DNA from: CAVSWN01 sp963770995
GTDB taxonomy: Bacteria; Acidobacteriota; Vicinamibacteria; Vicinamibacterales; CAVVIG01
Direction of reading: 5' to 3'
DNA length: 64,000 nucleotides
Assembly (NCBI GenBank): GCA_963770995.1
Contig: CAVYRS010000001.1
Location: forward strand, 3,968,001-4,032,000
The notes under the pieces were generated by a model. The model did not search any database, was not told the origin of the DNA, and worked only from the letters and a program-made list of their open reading frames with translations. The position numbers and the translations under genes are program-made. Numbering within the stretch: position 1 is the stretch's first letter; every line of letters starts with the position of its first letter. This document shows, in pieces, positions 33,890-43,243 of this stretch.

Positions 33890-35295
33890 GTCCCGCCCCC
33901 ATCATGCAGGCCGGCTCGCGCGCGCTGCTCGTCGCAGGGCGATCGGATCACGCCGAGCTCGAAGCGCTGCTCCGCGGCATGGGCTACCAGCCGGTGCTGA
34001 TCAACGACTCGGAGCATGTGGCGGCGCTGCGGGATCCGGTGTCGCTCTGTCTGATTGATCTGCGTCAGAACGGCGAAGCGCTGCGCAGCGCGCGGGCGGT
34101 GCGGGCGCAGTATCCGCAGTCGGTGGTCATCGGCGTCGCGGATCCCGGCCGGCCGTCAGCGGCGGCCGACGCGATTCGCGCCGGGGTGTTCGACGTGCTG
34201 CCGCGACCGCCGTCGCCGCGCGATCTCGAGGCACTGCTCGCCAACGCGCGCGAACAGGCGGCGCTGGCCAGCACGCAGGCGCAAACGCCGTCGGCCGAGC
34301 CGATGGCGTACGGCGTGGTCGGCACGTCGCCCGCGATGCGGCTGGTGATGGATCTGGTGCAGCGCGCCGCGCCCGGCCGCTGCGGCATGCTGATCTGCGG
34401 TGAGCGCGGAACCGGGCGCGAGATGATCGCGCGCGCCATTCATCTCCACGGCACGAATCGCAACGCGTCGTTCGTGAAAGTGGATTGTTCAGGGCCGACG
34501 CCCGAAGATATCGAGCTGCAGCTGTTCGGTCATCTCGCCAAGCGTCCGGCTACGACCGGTCCGCTGGAGCGGCGGAGCCTCGAGCACATCGGCCGCACGA
34601 GCCGGCTGGCCGAAGCGGCCGGCGGCATTCTGTTTCTCGAGAACGTCACCGAGATGCCGGCGCGCGTCCAGGGCCGGCTGGTGCGCGTGTTGCGCGACCG
34701 CGAGGCGTTCGTCGACGAAAGCCGCGAGCCGATGACGCTCGACATCCGGCCGATCGCGGCCGTGGATGGATCGATCACCGCGGCGCTCGACGAAGGGCGC
34801 CTGCGCCCGGATCTCTACGAGCGGCTTTCGCTGATCCGCGTCGACGTGCCGGCGCTGCGGCAGCGGCGTGAAGATGTGCCGGTGCTCGCGAATCACTTCC
34901 TCAAGGAGTTGTGCAAGGCCAGCGGCAAGCCGATGAAGACGTTGACGCGTCCGGCCTTGACGCTCCTCGGGGCGCTGCCCTGGCGCGGCAACGCGCTGGA
35001 ACTGCGCGCCCTCCTCGAGCGCCTGATTCTGCTCGCTCCCGGCGGGCTGATCCGGCTCGAGGACGTGCTCGCCCACACCCAGCTCGAAGGCAGCGTCAGT
35101 CCGACCGGCCTCGACGCCACGCTGCGCCAGGCGCGCGCCAAGTTCGAGCGCGACTACATTGCGGCGGTCCTCCAGCAGCACCGCGGGCGCATCGCCGACG
35201 CCGCACGCGTGCTGGGCATTCAGCGCACCAACCTCTATCGCAAGATGCGCCGGCTGAACCTGATGCGTCCGAGGCCAGTGGGCCGGGACTGGTAG
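33886..35295 (+). CDS. NtrC-like AAA+ regulator lacking the sigma-54 GAFTGA loop
   Basis: A 469-residue protein with receiver, AAA+ and Fis domains. The receiver is atypical (LCLIDLRQNGEAL keeps one Asp). The AAA+ core resembles bacterial enhancer-binding proteins: VVGTSPAMRLVMDLVQRAA, Walker A GERGTGREM (Lys replaced by Arg), LFGH followed by LAKRPATTGP where GAFTGA should be, GGILFLENV (Asp-Glu replaced by Glu-Asn in Walker B), RLSLIRVDVPALRQRREDVPVL. The C-terminus is a Fis-type HTH (GRIADAARVLGIQRTNLYRKM). It probably binds DNA but cannot contact sigma-54 in the usual way, so it may act as a repressor or with sigma-70. GTG 33886 overlaps the lipoprotein stop. Confidence 0.82.
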   Translation: MSPAPIMQAGSRALLVAGRSDHAELEALLRGMGYQPVLINDSEHVAALRDPVSLCLIDLRQNGEALRSARAVRAQYPQSVVIGVADPGRPSAAADAIRAGVFDVLPRPPSPRDLEALLANAREQAALASTQAQTPSAEPMAYGVVGTSPAMRLVMDLVQRAAPGRCGMLICGERGTGREMIARAIHLHGTNRNASFVKVDCSGPTPEDIELQLFGHLAKRPATTGPLERRSLEHIGRTSRLAEAAGGILFLENVTEMPARVQGRLVRVLRDREAFVDESREPMTLDIRPIAAVDGSITAALDEGRLRPDLYERLSLIRVDVPALRQRREDVPVLANHFLKELCKASGKPMKTLTRPALTLLGALPWRGNALELRALLERLILLAPGGLIRLEDVLAHTQLEGSVSPTGLDATLRQARAKFERDYIAAVLQQHRGRIADAARVLGIQRTNLYRKMRRLNLMRPRPVGRDW

Positions 35296-35305
35296 CGGTC
35301 GTGGC

Positions 35306-35347
35306 TCGTTGGTCGTTAGTCGTTAGTCGTTAGTCGTTAGTCGTTTG
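35306..35347 (+). repeat. Heptanucleotide tandem repeat TCGTTAG
   Basis: Four perfect TCGTTAG units (35313-35340) flanked by TCGTTGG (35306) and TCGTTTG (35341). It begins 11 bases after the regulator stop, in the 35296-35521 gap. Seven-base units in a promoter region can vary in number by slippage. Confidence 0.9.
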
Positions 35348-35348
35348 T

Positions 35349-35364
35349 TTGCAACTAGTTACAA
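35349..35364. promoter_or_regulatory. Near-perfect 16-bp palindrome TTGCAACTAGTTACAA
   Basis: Symmetric except for one base pair, with AACTAGTT at its centre, directly after the heptamer repeat and 158 bases upstream of the next gene. A candidate operator, perhaps for the adjacent Fis-domain regulator. No clear -35/-10 pair is found nearby. Confidence 0.4.
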
Positions 35365-35521
35365 GTGCAGATTCGTGCAATGTATCCGTCGGGCCGCTCC
35401 GCTGCGTACGTGATACAGAACCTTCGAGCGTGCCTTGACCAGACAGCCCCCGCTGAACGACCATAGCAACGTCGAGGAACGGCTGCTCACCCCCCGGCCG
35501 GGCGACAGATTGGATTCGTGT

Positions 35522-35959
35522 ATGAGACTCCGTCAACTCGTGGCGGCTGGACTCGCGGCAGTGATGGCCGGTATCCCCATCATCGCGCAGCAAGCGCCAC
35601 CCACTGCTACACTCTCCGGCGTCGCCAGGAAAGAGGCGAAAAAGCCGTACAGCGATTACACGACGCGGGCGCGCAACGTGCAGACCGGCGAGATCGCGGG
35701 CACGGCCACCAACACCGATCCCGACGCGAACTTCACGATCACCGGTCTTCCACCGGCGAACTACGTCGTTGAACTCCTCAACAAGGACGGAAAGATCGTC
35801 TGCACCGAGGGGCCCTACGACTTGACGCAGACGTTCGTTCGGAACGACGTCGACATCAGCTGCAACAAAGTACCGGCAGCCTGGTGGCTCCTGGGAGTGG
35901 CGGCGGCTGCGGGCATCACCGCGGGCGTCGTGATCGCCGACCAGAGCCCCAGTCAGTAG
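35522..35959 (+). CDS. Secreted protein with Cna-B/carboxypeptidase-regulatory-like domain
   Basis: A 145-residue protein: signal peptide (LVAAGLAAVMAGIPIIAQQ), one beta-sandwich domain (TLSGVARKEAKKPYSDYTTR, FTITGLPPANYVVELLNKDG), two cysteines that may bond (IVCTEG and ISCNK), and a C-terminal membrane helix (WWLLGVAAAAGITAGVVI). It probably sits in an envelope membrane with the domain exposed. ATG 35522 is chosen over an upstream in-frame ATG because it starts the signal peptide. The family is not recognised beyond the fold. It lies between the regulator and the EPS outer-membrane genes. Confidence 0.65.
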   Translation: MRLRQLVAAGLAAVMAGIPIIAQQAPPTATLSGVARKEAKKPYSDYTTRARNVQTGEIAGTATNTDPDANFTITGLPPANYVVELLNKDGKIVCTEGPYDLTQTFVRNDVDISCNKVPAAWWLLGVAAAAGITAGVVIADQSPSQ

Positions 35960-35996
35960 GGTTTCACGGCCAGTTCGACTGAGTAAGTTCTCGGGA

Positions 35997-36032
35997 CGTC
36001 GACCGTCGACGACCACTCGTCGACGGTCGGCG
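35997..36032 (+). terminator. Strong hairpin, probable intrinsic terminator
   Basis: Stem CGACCGTCGACGA / TCGTCGACGGTCG with a 4-base loop CCAC, extendable by three pairs (one G-T), followed by ACTCTTTCTC. The 13 perfect pairs and the pyrimidine/T-rich tail fit transcription termination after the small secreted protein, so the barrel-wza-wzc unit may need its own promoter in 36035-36140. Confidence 0.65.
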
Positions 36033-36140
36033 ACTCTTTCTCCCCTCCGGCCGTTCGTTCGTCGCGCTTTCGGCCGGCTGCTTCATCGGAATCATTCATC
36101 CTCGTAACCGTTCGGATTCCTCCGTTTTCAGGGTTCGCTC

Positions 36141-37382
36141 GTGACTCTGTGCCCTCGCGCGTTCCTCGCGATCCTGGTTCTCACGCTGTCGACCGTCGCG
36201 CGCGTCGGCGCGCAGGACCAGACGGGTGCAACCGATCAAGAAGCCGATCCCGCGGAACTGGCGCGTTTTCGCTTCGGTCCTCTTCGCTTCACGCCGTACA
36301 TCATGCTCACGAATGTCGGCATCGACGACAACGTCTTCAACGACTCCGTCGATCCGAAGCAGGACACGATCGCGACGCTGGGACCGGCGACGGACCTGTG
36401 GATGCACGTCGGGCGCTCCCTGTTTTCTGGGAAGACGGGCGTCGAATACCTGTACTTCGACAAGTACGAGAATCAGCGGGCATGGAATTCGAGCCACAAA
36501 CTCCGTTGGCAGCTGCCGCTCAGCCGGTTCACGCCTTTCGTGCAGGGCACGTACGCCAACACGAAGAACCGGAGCGGCTTCGAGATCGATTCACGTCTTC
36601 GGTTGTTCGATCAGAACGTGGAGCTGGGCACCGAGTTGCTGCTCTCCGGGAAGATGCGACTCGTCCTGTCCGGTTCGCGATCCCGGCTCGAGTACGACGA
36701 GCGCGAGTCGGCACTGGCGGCCCAGGCCTCTCAAGCGCTCAACCGCTGGACCAACACCGAGTCGATGCAGCTTCGTTACCGATTGACGTCGCTGACGACG
36801 TTCGTGGTCAACGCGGCCGCGATCCAGGATCGGTTTGTCGGAGACCCGTTGCGTAACGCCAACAGCATCGCCGTGCTACCGGGATTCGAGATGAAGCCTG
36901 CGGCGCTCGTGTCGGGGCGAGTTGCCGTCGGGGTCCGCGACTTCGCGCCGCTGCGGGAAGGGATTCCGCGCTATCGGGGGCCCGTCGCATTCGTCGACGC
37001 CACGTACACCGTCCGCGCGACGCGGCTCGCGGTGCAGTTGGGACGCGACGTGACCTACTCGTACCAGGCCGAGCAGCCGTACTACACACTGACCGATCTG
37101 AACCTGGTGCTGACCGAGCGCTTCACCTACAACTGGGACGTCGTGCTGCGCGCGGGCCGCCAGGTGCTCGACTACACAGCCATCACGACGTCGAAGCTCG
37201 CGTCGGATCCGCAGCTGGACACGATCCGCCAGTACGGCGGTGGCATCGGCTATCGCCTCAGCCGCACCTTTCGGCTTGGCGTAGACGGCCTCTACTTTCG
37301 CCGACGCTCGTCAAACGTCGCGCTGCGCGACTACGAAGGTCTCCGTGTCGGTGCCTCTGTCAGTTATGGATTACCGCAATGA
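36141..37382 (+). CDS. Outer-membrane beta-barrel protein of the EPS locus
   Basis: A 413-residue secreted protein: signal peptide (FLAILVLTLSTVARVGA), then alternating strands with aromatic girdles (FTPYIMLTNVGIDDNVFND, GVEYLYFDKYENQ, FTPFVQGTYANT, MQLRYRLTSLTTFVVNAAA), ending GASVSYGLPQ. About 14-16 strands are plausible. Similar barrels accompany Wza/Wzc in EPS loci of acidobacteria and of PEP-CTERM-type systems and may form a secretion pore. The final residue is Gln rather than the usual Phe. GTG 36141 begins the signal peptide. Its TGA overlaps the wza ATG. Confidence 0.75.
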   Translation: MTLCPRAFLAILVLTLSTVARVGAQDQTGATDQEADPAELARFRFGPLRFTPYIMLTNVGIDDNVFNDSVDPKQDTIATLGPATDLWMHVGRSLFSGKTGVEYLYFDKYENQRAWNSSHKLRWQLPLSRFTPFVQGTYANTKNRSGFEIDSRLRLFDQNVELGTELLLSGKMRLVLSGSRSRLEYDERESALAAQASQALNRWTNTESMQLRYRLTSLTTFVVNAAAIQDRFVGDPLRNANSIAVLPGFEMKPAALVSGRVAVGVRDFAPLREGIPRYRGPVAFVDATYTVRATRLAVQLGRDVTYSYQAEQPYYTLTDLNLVLTERFTYNWDVVLRAGRQVLDYTAITTSKLASDPQLDTIRQYGGGIGYRLSRTFRLGVDGLYFRRRSSNVALRDYEGLRVGASVSYGLPQ

Positions 37383-38203
37383 AGAAAAATAGGCTCACCT
37401 TCCTTGTCGTTGTTTTCGCGAGCATCGCAGCAGTCCTCGGCCAGCCGCGTTTCGCGTCCAGCCAGACGGACTACCGCATCGGCGCCCAGGATGTCTTGAA
37501 CATCACGGTATTCGGGGAGAGCGACCTGTCCGGAAAATACACTGTCGAGCAGGACGGCACCTTCACGTTTCCGCTCGTCGGCCGCGTCAAAGCCGGGGGC
37601 GTGACGCTGCGTGAGTTCGAGCAGGTGCTGAAGAAGCAGCTGGCCGACGGGTTCCTGAAGAACCCGCAGCTGTCGATCGTGATCGAGACGTATCGCAGTC
37701 AGCGCATCCTCGTGATGGGTGAGGTGCGATCGCCAGGCGAGTATCTGCTCACCAGCGACATGACGCTGCTGGCGGCGCTGGCGCGGGCGGGAGGCACCTC
37801 GCCAGCCGCGAGCCGGGAGGCCGTCGTGGTGCGGTCGCGCCGCCTGCCCACTAACGGCGAAGGCGGTGGCGAGGCCGAGATCATCCGGATCGACCTGACG
37901 GACCTGCAAGCGGGAAACACGGCGTTGAACATCACATTGCAGGACGGTGACACGCTCAACGTCCCGAAAGCGCAATCGGTCTTCGTGAGCGGTCAGGTCA
38001 AGTCGCCCGGCGCCTATGCCGTCGAGCCGGGCACGACCGTCCTGCAGGTGCTCTCGCTCGCCGGCGGCCTGACCGACCGCGGAGCAGACAGCCGAATCAG
38101 GATCCAGCGGATGGTCAAAGGCAAGCTGAAGGACGTCAAAGCGAAGCTCACGGACGCCGTGCAGCCCGGTGACACCGTTATCGTGCCGCAGAAGTTCTTC
38201 TGA
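37379..38203 (+). CDS. wza: Polysaccharide export outer-membrane protein (Wza/OPX)
   Basis: A 274-residue OPX-family protein that forms the periplasmic or outer-membrane exit for exopolysaccharide. It has a signal peptide, then the poly-export domain (YRIGAQDVLNITVFGE, VEQDGTFTFPLVGRVKAGG, EFEQVLKKQLADGFLKNPQLS) and two SLBB domains (RILVMGEVRSPGEYLL, AQSVFVSGQVKSPGAYAVEP). It lacks the long C-terminal helix of E. coli Wza, like shorter OPX proteins that rely on a partner barrel, here the upstream gene. ATGA overlap with that gene; wzc follows after 30 bases. Confidence 0.92.
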   Translation: MKKNRLTFLVVVFASIAAVLGQPRFASSQTDYRIGAQDVLNITVFGESDLSGKYTVEQDGTFTFPLVGRVKAGGVTLREFEQVLKKQLADGFLKNPQLSIVIETYRSQRILVMGEVRSPGEYLLTSDMTLLAALARAGGTSPAASREAVVVRSRRLPTNGEGGGEAEIIRIDLTDLQAGNTALNITLQDGDTLNVPKAQSVFVSGQVKSPGAYAVEPGTTVLQVLSLAGGLTDRGADSRIRIQRMVKGKLKDVKAKLTDAVQPGDTVIVPQKFF

Positions 38204-38233
38204 GGAAAACCCGACTCTCTCGATAGGACGGCT

Positions 38234-40518
38234 ATGACAACCATGACAACCACCCCACGCGAGACCCGTGCACGGATCCCGACGCCTCCCGTGCTCGAGG
38301 AGCGACAGGTCATGGACTACGTCCGTGTGCTCTACAAGCGGCGCTGGATCGCCATTCCGGTCTTCGCGATCCTCTTCGTCGTCGGCACCGTGAACGCGCT
38401 GCGGCAGACGCCTGTGTACCAGGCGCACGTCCAGCTGCTGATCGAATCCGACACACCGAAAGTGGCGCGACTCGATCAGATGTTCCAGACCGAAAACGGC
38501 TACGACGACGAGTTCCGCCAGACACAGTTCCGCATTCTCCAGAGCCGGACGCTCGCGAAACGCACGATCGACGCGATGAAGTTGTGGGGCGCGCCGCGCC
38601 TGGGCAACGGTCCGGAACCCAAGGCCTCCATCAGCTTCGTGGGTATGGCCTGGAGCGCCGTGTTCACGGTCCTCGACTGGGTGCAGCGGCCGTTTGCGGG
38701 TGACGACAAGCCGCAACAGTCGCCCGACATCGCGCCGTCAGCCGTCGAAGCCGCGGCCCAAAAGGCCGAGACGAGCAAGCAGTCGGCACGGATCGATGAG
38801 TTCCTGGGCGGTGTGTCGGTTTCGCCGGTGCGCAACAGCCGCATCGTCGAAGTGCGGTACGCGTCGACCGATCCCAACTTTGCGGCCGATGCAGCGAACG
38901 CGGTTGTCAGGGCCTATATCCAGCAGAACATGGAAAGCAAGTTCACCACGTCCAAGGACGCGGCCGACTTTCTGTCGGAGAAGCTCGCCGAGCAGCGCAA
39001 GGCGCTCGAAGGCGAGCGAATCGGCGCTGCAGGCCTACAAGGAGAGGAACGGCACGGTATCGGTGGCCGACAGCGCGTCCAACATCGTCGTGCAGCGGCT
39101 GACGGACCTCAACGGTGCGCTCACGAAGGCGAAGACGGATCGCATCAACAAAGAGGCGCTGTACAACCAGCTCAAGTCGGCCGAGGGCTCCGGCGCGCTC
39201 GATACCTACCCGGCGGTCATCTCGAACGAGTACATCCAGAAGCTCAAGGCTGACCTCTCGGACCTGCAGCGTCAGCAGACGCTGCTCGCGCAGAAATACG
39301 ACGTGCGCCATCCGGAGATGATCAAGATGCGCAGCACCATGGAGTCCGCCGATGCGAAGCTGCGCGGCGAGCTCTCGAAAGTCGTCGAGTCGGTGCGCAA
39401 CGAATATCAGGCGGCGCTGACCGAGGAGAAAGGCCTGCAGGGCGCCCTCGACGCGCAGAAGAGCGAAGCACTCAGCCTGAACCGCAAGGGCATCGAGTAC
39501 GGCGTGCTGACGCGCGAAGTAGAAAGCAACAAGCAGATTTACGAGAGCCTGATGCAGCGGACGAAGGAGACCGGGATTTCGAGCGACCTGCGCGCGAGCA
39601 ACGTCCGGATCGTCGACCCCGCCGAAGTCCCGGCGCGGGCCGATTTCGCCGAATATCAGACGCGATCTCCTCGTGTCGTTCGCCGGCAGCCTCGCCCTGG
39701 CAGTCGGCCTGGTTTTCGGATTCGAGCACCTCGACAATCGGATCCGCACGCCGCAGGAGCTGAAGGCACACGTTCCCGTCCCGTTCCTCGGGATGGTGCC
39801 GACCGCCACCAAAACGAAGGACGGCTCGCCGAACCCGCTGGTCAGCAACGGTGCGTCGCCGAACTTTGCGGAGGCGATCAAGACCGTGCGTACGAATGTG
39901 CTGTTTTCCTCTGCGGAGGACGGCTTGAAAGCGCTCGTCATCACGAGTGCCGGTCCAAGCGAGGGCAAGAGCCTTGTCGCGGCCAACCTCGCCATCTCGC
40001 TCGCGCAGGTGGGACAGCGTGTGCTGCTCATCGACGCGGACATGCGCCGGCCGCGTGTCCACGAGATCTTCGAGGTGCCGCAAGAGCCGGGGTTGTCGAA
40101 TCTGTTGACCGCCAACGTGAAGAGCATCGAGGTCCTCCACAAATCCGGGACGGCTGGCCTGTGGGTCCTCAGCTCGGGTCACATTCCGCCCAACCCCGCC
40201 GAGCTTCTCGGGTCGCAGCGCTTCGTCCAACTGATCAAATCGCTCCAGAACCACTTCGACTGGGCGATCGTGGACACTCCGCCCGTGCTGGCCGTTGCGG
40301 ACAGCATGATCGCCGCCAATGAGGCGTCGGGTGTCGTGTTCGTCGTCGGCGCGGACAAGACGACCCGCCAGGCCGCTCGGGCGGCCATCGAGCAGCTCGC
40401 CGCCGCTCGGTCGCACCTGGTTGGCGCGGTGCTCAACAACGCCGCGATCAGTCGGCACCCGTACTACTACCAGGGCTACTATCGCAAGCAGTACGCGAAG
40501 TACTACGTCAAGACCTGA
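38234..40518 (+). CDS. wzc: Polysaccharide co-polymerase/tyrosine kinase (Wzc/GumC-CpsD), frameshifted twice
   Basis: A protein of about 760 residues controlling chain length and export. The N-terminal Wzz domain (VMDYVRVLYKRRWIAIPVF, first span) is followed by a long coiled coil (SESALQAYKERNG, YIQKLKADLSDLQRQQTLL), the second span (LLVSFAGSLALAVGLVFGFE) and a BY-kinase domain (TSAGPSEGKSLVAANLA Walker A, LLIDADMRRPR Walker A', VDTPPVLAVAD Walker B). The C-terminal tyrosine cluster HPYYYQGYYRKQYAKYYVK has nine Tyr for autophosphorylation. Shifts occur near 39012 (an extra G; LEGERI should read LEASESA) and near 39640 (a missing base; restored ARAPISPNIRRDLL). All catalytic motifs survive, so sequence error is most likely. 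Confidence 0.88.
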
Positions 40519-40523
40519 CGCGC

Positions 40524-41846
40524 GTGCGGCTCGCAGCCAGCCCTCCACCGCCCGCCCCCTCTGCTTCTCTGACCGACCCCCACGACGTGCCTGGCGCGCA
40601 CCACGACCGCCCGCGCGCACACGTCGGCGTGCTGGCGACTCATCCCATCCAGTACTACACGCCGTGGTATCGCGCGCTGGCACGGGAGGTCGATCTCGAA
40701 GTCTTCTTCTCGCATCGCCAGACGGCGGACGATCAGGCGGCAGCCGGGTACGGCGTCCGCTTCGACTGGGACGTTCCGCTGCTCGACGGATATGCCAGCC
40801 GGTTTCTCCGCAACCTCGCTCGAAGGCCAGACGTGAGTCGATTCTGGGGATGCATCACGCCCGACATCCGGGAGGTGATACGAACCGGGAGCTTCGACGC
40901 CTTCATCGTGCACGGATGGTCGACTTGCAGCTATTGGCAGGCCATGACGGCGTGCTGGTCGACCAGAACGCCCGTGCTCGTGCGCGGCGACTCGAGTTTG
41001 TCCACGCCGCGTGCATGGTGGCGCCGCGTCGTCAAGTGGCCGCTGTACCGATGGTTCATTCCCCGATTCGATGGATATCTCGTGGTCGGCGCCCGTGCCC
41101 GCGAGTACGTCGTGCGGTACGGCGCCGATCCGGCGCGGTGCTTCGATGCACCGCACGCTGTTGACAACGAGTTCTTCGCGTCGAGAGCCGAGGCGATGCG
41201 CGCCGATCGCGGCCGGCTGCGCGCGCGGTTCGGGATACCGCCGGACGCCGTCGGGTATCTCTTCGCCGGGCGGTTCATCGAGCGGAAAAAACCGCTGGCT
41301 TTCGTCGACGCCGTCGCGCGAGCCTCGCGAGAAGCTCCAGAGGTTTTCGGCCTGATGGTCGGCGACGGGCCGTTGCGACGTGACGCCGAGGCGCTCGCGG
41401 TCCGCTTGCAGGCGCCGATCCGGTTCAGCGGCTTCCTGAACCAGACCGAGATGGCCGCCGCCTACGTGGCCGCCGACGTGCTCGTCGTACCGTCCGTGTG
41501 GGAAACGTGGGGCCTCGTCGTCAACGAGGCGATGGCGTGCGGCCTGCCGGCGATCGTGACCGATGGCGTCGCGTGTGCCGGCGACCTGGTCGTGCCGGGC
41601 CTCACGGGCGAGGTCTGCACCATCGGAGCGGTCGATGCTCTCGCCGATCGCATCGGCCGGCTGGCGCTCGATTCAGAGTACCGAACGACACTGTCCGTGA
41701 ACGCCAGCCAGCATGTGGTCCGGTTCGACGTGGCCGCAGCGGTCGAGGGGACGCTGCGGGCCGTCGATTACGTGACGGGCCGCTCCTCCGTGAGCCCGAC
41801 GCAGTCGGCTCCAGCGTTCGACGCGACTTCCGCAGGTCGACAATGA
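40524..41846 (+). CDS. GT4-family glycosyltransferase
   Basis: A 440-residue GT-B enzyme. The N-terminal domain opens with VGVLATHPIQYYTPWYRALA. The C-terminal domain has LFAGRFIERKKPLAFVDA and the E-x7-E nucleotide-sugar motif ETWGLVVNE (near residue 333) followed by AMACGLPAIVTD. It probably extends the EPS repeat unit at the cytoplasmic face. GTG 40524 lies six bases after wzc. The stop overlaps the next ATG (ATGA). Confidence 0.88.
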   Translation: MRLAASPPPPAPSASLTDPHDVPGAHHDRPRAHVGVLATHPIQYYTPWYRALAREVDLEVFFSHRQTADDQAAAGYGVRFDWDVPLLDGYASRFLRNLARRPDVSRFWGCITPDIREVIRTGSFDAFIVHGWSTCSYWQAMTACWSTRTPVLVRGDSSLSTPRAWWRRVVKWPLYRWFIPRFDGYLVVGARAREYVVRYGADPARCFDAPHAVDNEFFASRAEAMRADRGRLRARFGIPPDAVGYLFAGRFIERKKPLAFVDAVARASREAPEVFGLMVGDGPLRRDAEALAVRLQAPIRFSGFLNQTEMAAAYVAADVLVVPSVWETWGLVVNEAMACGLPAIVTDGVACAGDLVVPGLTGEVCTIGAVDALADRIGRLALDSEYRTTLSVNASQHVVRFDVAAAVEGTLRAVDYVTGRSSVSPTQSAPAFDATSAGRQ

Positions 41847-43243
41847 CGACTCCTTCTCTTTGGACGCTGGCAATCCTGTGGCTCGTCATCGCGTCGGCGT
41901 TCATCATATGGCGCTGGCTCGCAGGCCGCGGCGTCGGCCTCGTCGTGTCGATCATTCTCGGACTGTCGGGCATTCATTGGATTGCGGCGACGCTGTACCT
42001 GCTGCCGTGGTACCAGAACTTCGATCGGGAACTGGTCACCACCGGCTTGTGGGTCGCCGTTCAAGGGCTCTGCGCCTTCTGTCTTGGCGCCGTGCTGGCC
42101 TCTCGTGCGCCTGTCGTCGAGGCCGAGGACGATCATCACGCTGCCCGGTCCGTCGCATCGTTCGCCTGGGCGTACATCGTTGTCGGCATCATCATGTACG
42201 CGTTCCTCTGGCCTCGCGTCGGTCGCATCGCGTCGCTCGGTGCGCTGGTCGCGGCCGGATCCAGCTACATCGTGCTGGGAATCTGCCTTCAGTGCTGGCG
42301 CGCCGACGCGCCGCGTCTCGTGCGCTGGCTGGGCGCCAGCACTCTGCTGCCGGTGGTGACCATCCTCACCCAGGGCTACCTCAGCTACGGGCTCGCGGCC
42401 CTCGCCGCCGTCGCCGCCTTCATCGCCGAATTAATCCAGTCGCGCAGGAAACTCCTCCTCGCGGGTCTCGCGATTGGCTACGTGACGATGTCGTTCTATG
42501 TGACCTATATGCGCGACCGAGCTGAAATCCGCGACGCCGTATGGAGCGGCGCGGCCGCGAACCGCAGGATCGATCTCATCGGCGGCAGCGTTCAGAGTTT
42601 CGAATGGTTCGATCCGAGCAACGATTACCACCTGGAGCGCATTGACGAGCGGCTGAACCAAGACTACTTCGTCGGGATGGCGGTCGACCGTCTCAGAAAG
42701 GGTGTGGTGCCGTTCGGCGACGGCGAAACGGTCAAGGAAGCGTTTCTGGCCTTGCTGCCGCGTGCATTCTGGCCGGACAAAGGCGTAGTGGCCGGGAGCA
42801 CCGACATCGTGAGCCGCTTCACCGGGCTGAGGTTCATGGAAGGCACGAGCGTCGGGGTTGGCCTGGTGATGGAGATGTTCGTCAACTTCGGCGCTCCGGG
42901 GGTCTGGCTGGGATTCGCACTTTTCGGTGCCGTGCTCATGATCATCGACGAGCGGGCGAGGCGTTGCCTCGAGCACGGCGACGCGATCCGTTTCGCCCTC
43001 TGGTACTTGCCCGGCAGCGCGCTGCTTCAATTGTGCGGCGGATCGCTCGTGGATGCCACGGCGGCGGCGGGCGCGGGAGTCGTCAGCGTTCTGCTCGTAA
43101 ACGCCATCCTCACGCGCCTCGTGATCCGCCGGAGTCAACTGCCTGCCGGGACTGGTGCTCCCGGCCCAGCGGCAGCGCCTCGTATGACGCCACCTGCCGC
43201 CATTGTGAGGTCGGGCGCCGACGTGTCTGGGCCATTGCTGTGA
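41843..43243 (+). CDS. Polytopic EPS polymerase-like protein (Wzy/oligosaccharide repeat-unit polymerase)
   Basis: A 466-residue membrane protein with about ten helices. The large loop between helices (roughly residues 225-320) is the likely active region (MRDRAEIRDAVWSG, DYFVGMAVDRLRKG, LLPRAFWPDKG). Wzy-type polymerases are recognised mainly by topology, so the assignment rests on fold and position after wza-wzc and a glycosyltransferase. ATG 41843 overlaps the upstream stop; a GTGA joins it to the methyltransferase. Confidence 0.68.
   Translation: MTTPSLWTLAILWLVIASAFIIWRWLAGRGVGLVVSIILGLSGIHWIAATLYLLPWYQNFDRELVTTGLWVAVQGLCAFCLGAVLASRAPVVEAEDDHHAARSVASFAWAYIVVGIIMYAFLWPRVGRIASLGALVAAGSSYIVLGICLQCWRADAPRLVRWLGASTLLPVVTILTQGYLSYGLAALAAVAAFIAELIQSRRKLLLAGLAIGYVTMSFYVTYMRDRAEIRDAVWSGAAANRRIDLIGGSVQSFEWFDPSNDYHLERIDERLNQDYFVGMAVDRLRKGVVPFGDGETVKEAFLALLPRAFWPDKGVVAGSTDIVSRFTGLRFMEGTSVGVGLVMEMFVNFGAPGVWLGFALFGAVLMIIDERARRCLEHGDAIRFALWYLPGSALLQLCGGSLVDATAAAGAGVVSVLLVNAILTRLVIRRSQLPAGTGAPGPAAAPRMTPPAAIVRSGADVSGPLL

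Noticed and set aside
37364..38716. Minus-strand frame of 450 codons opposite wza
   Set aside because: Shadow of wza and wzc, with no ribosome-binding site or motifs.
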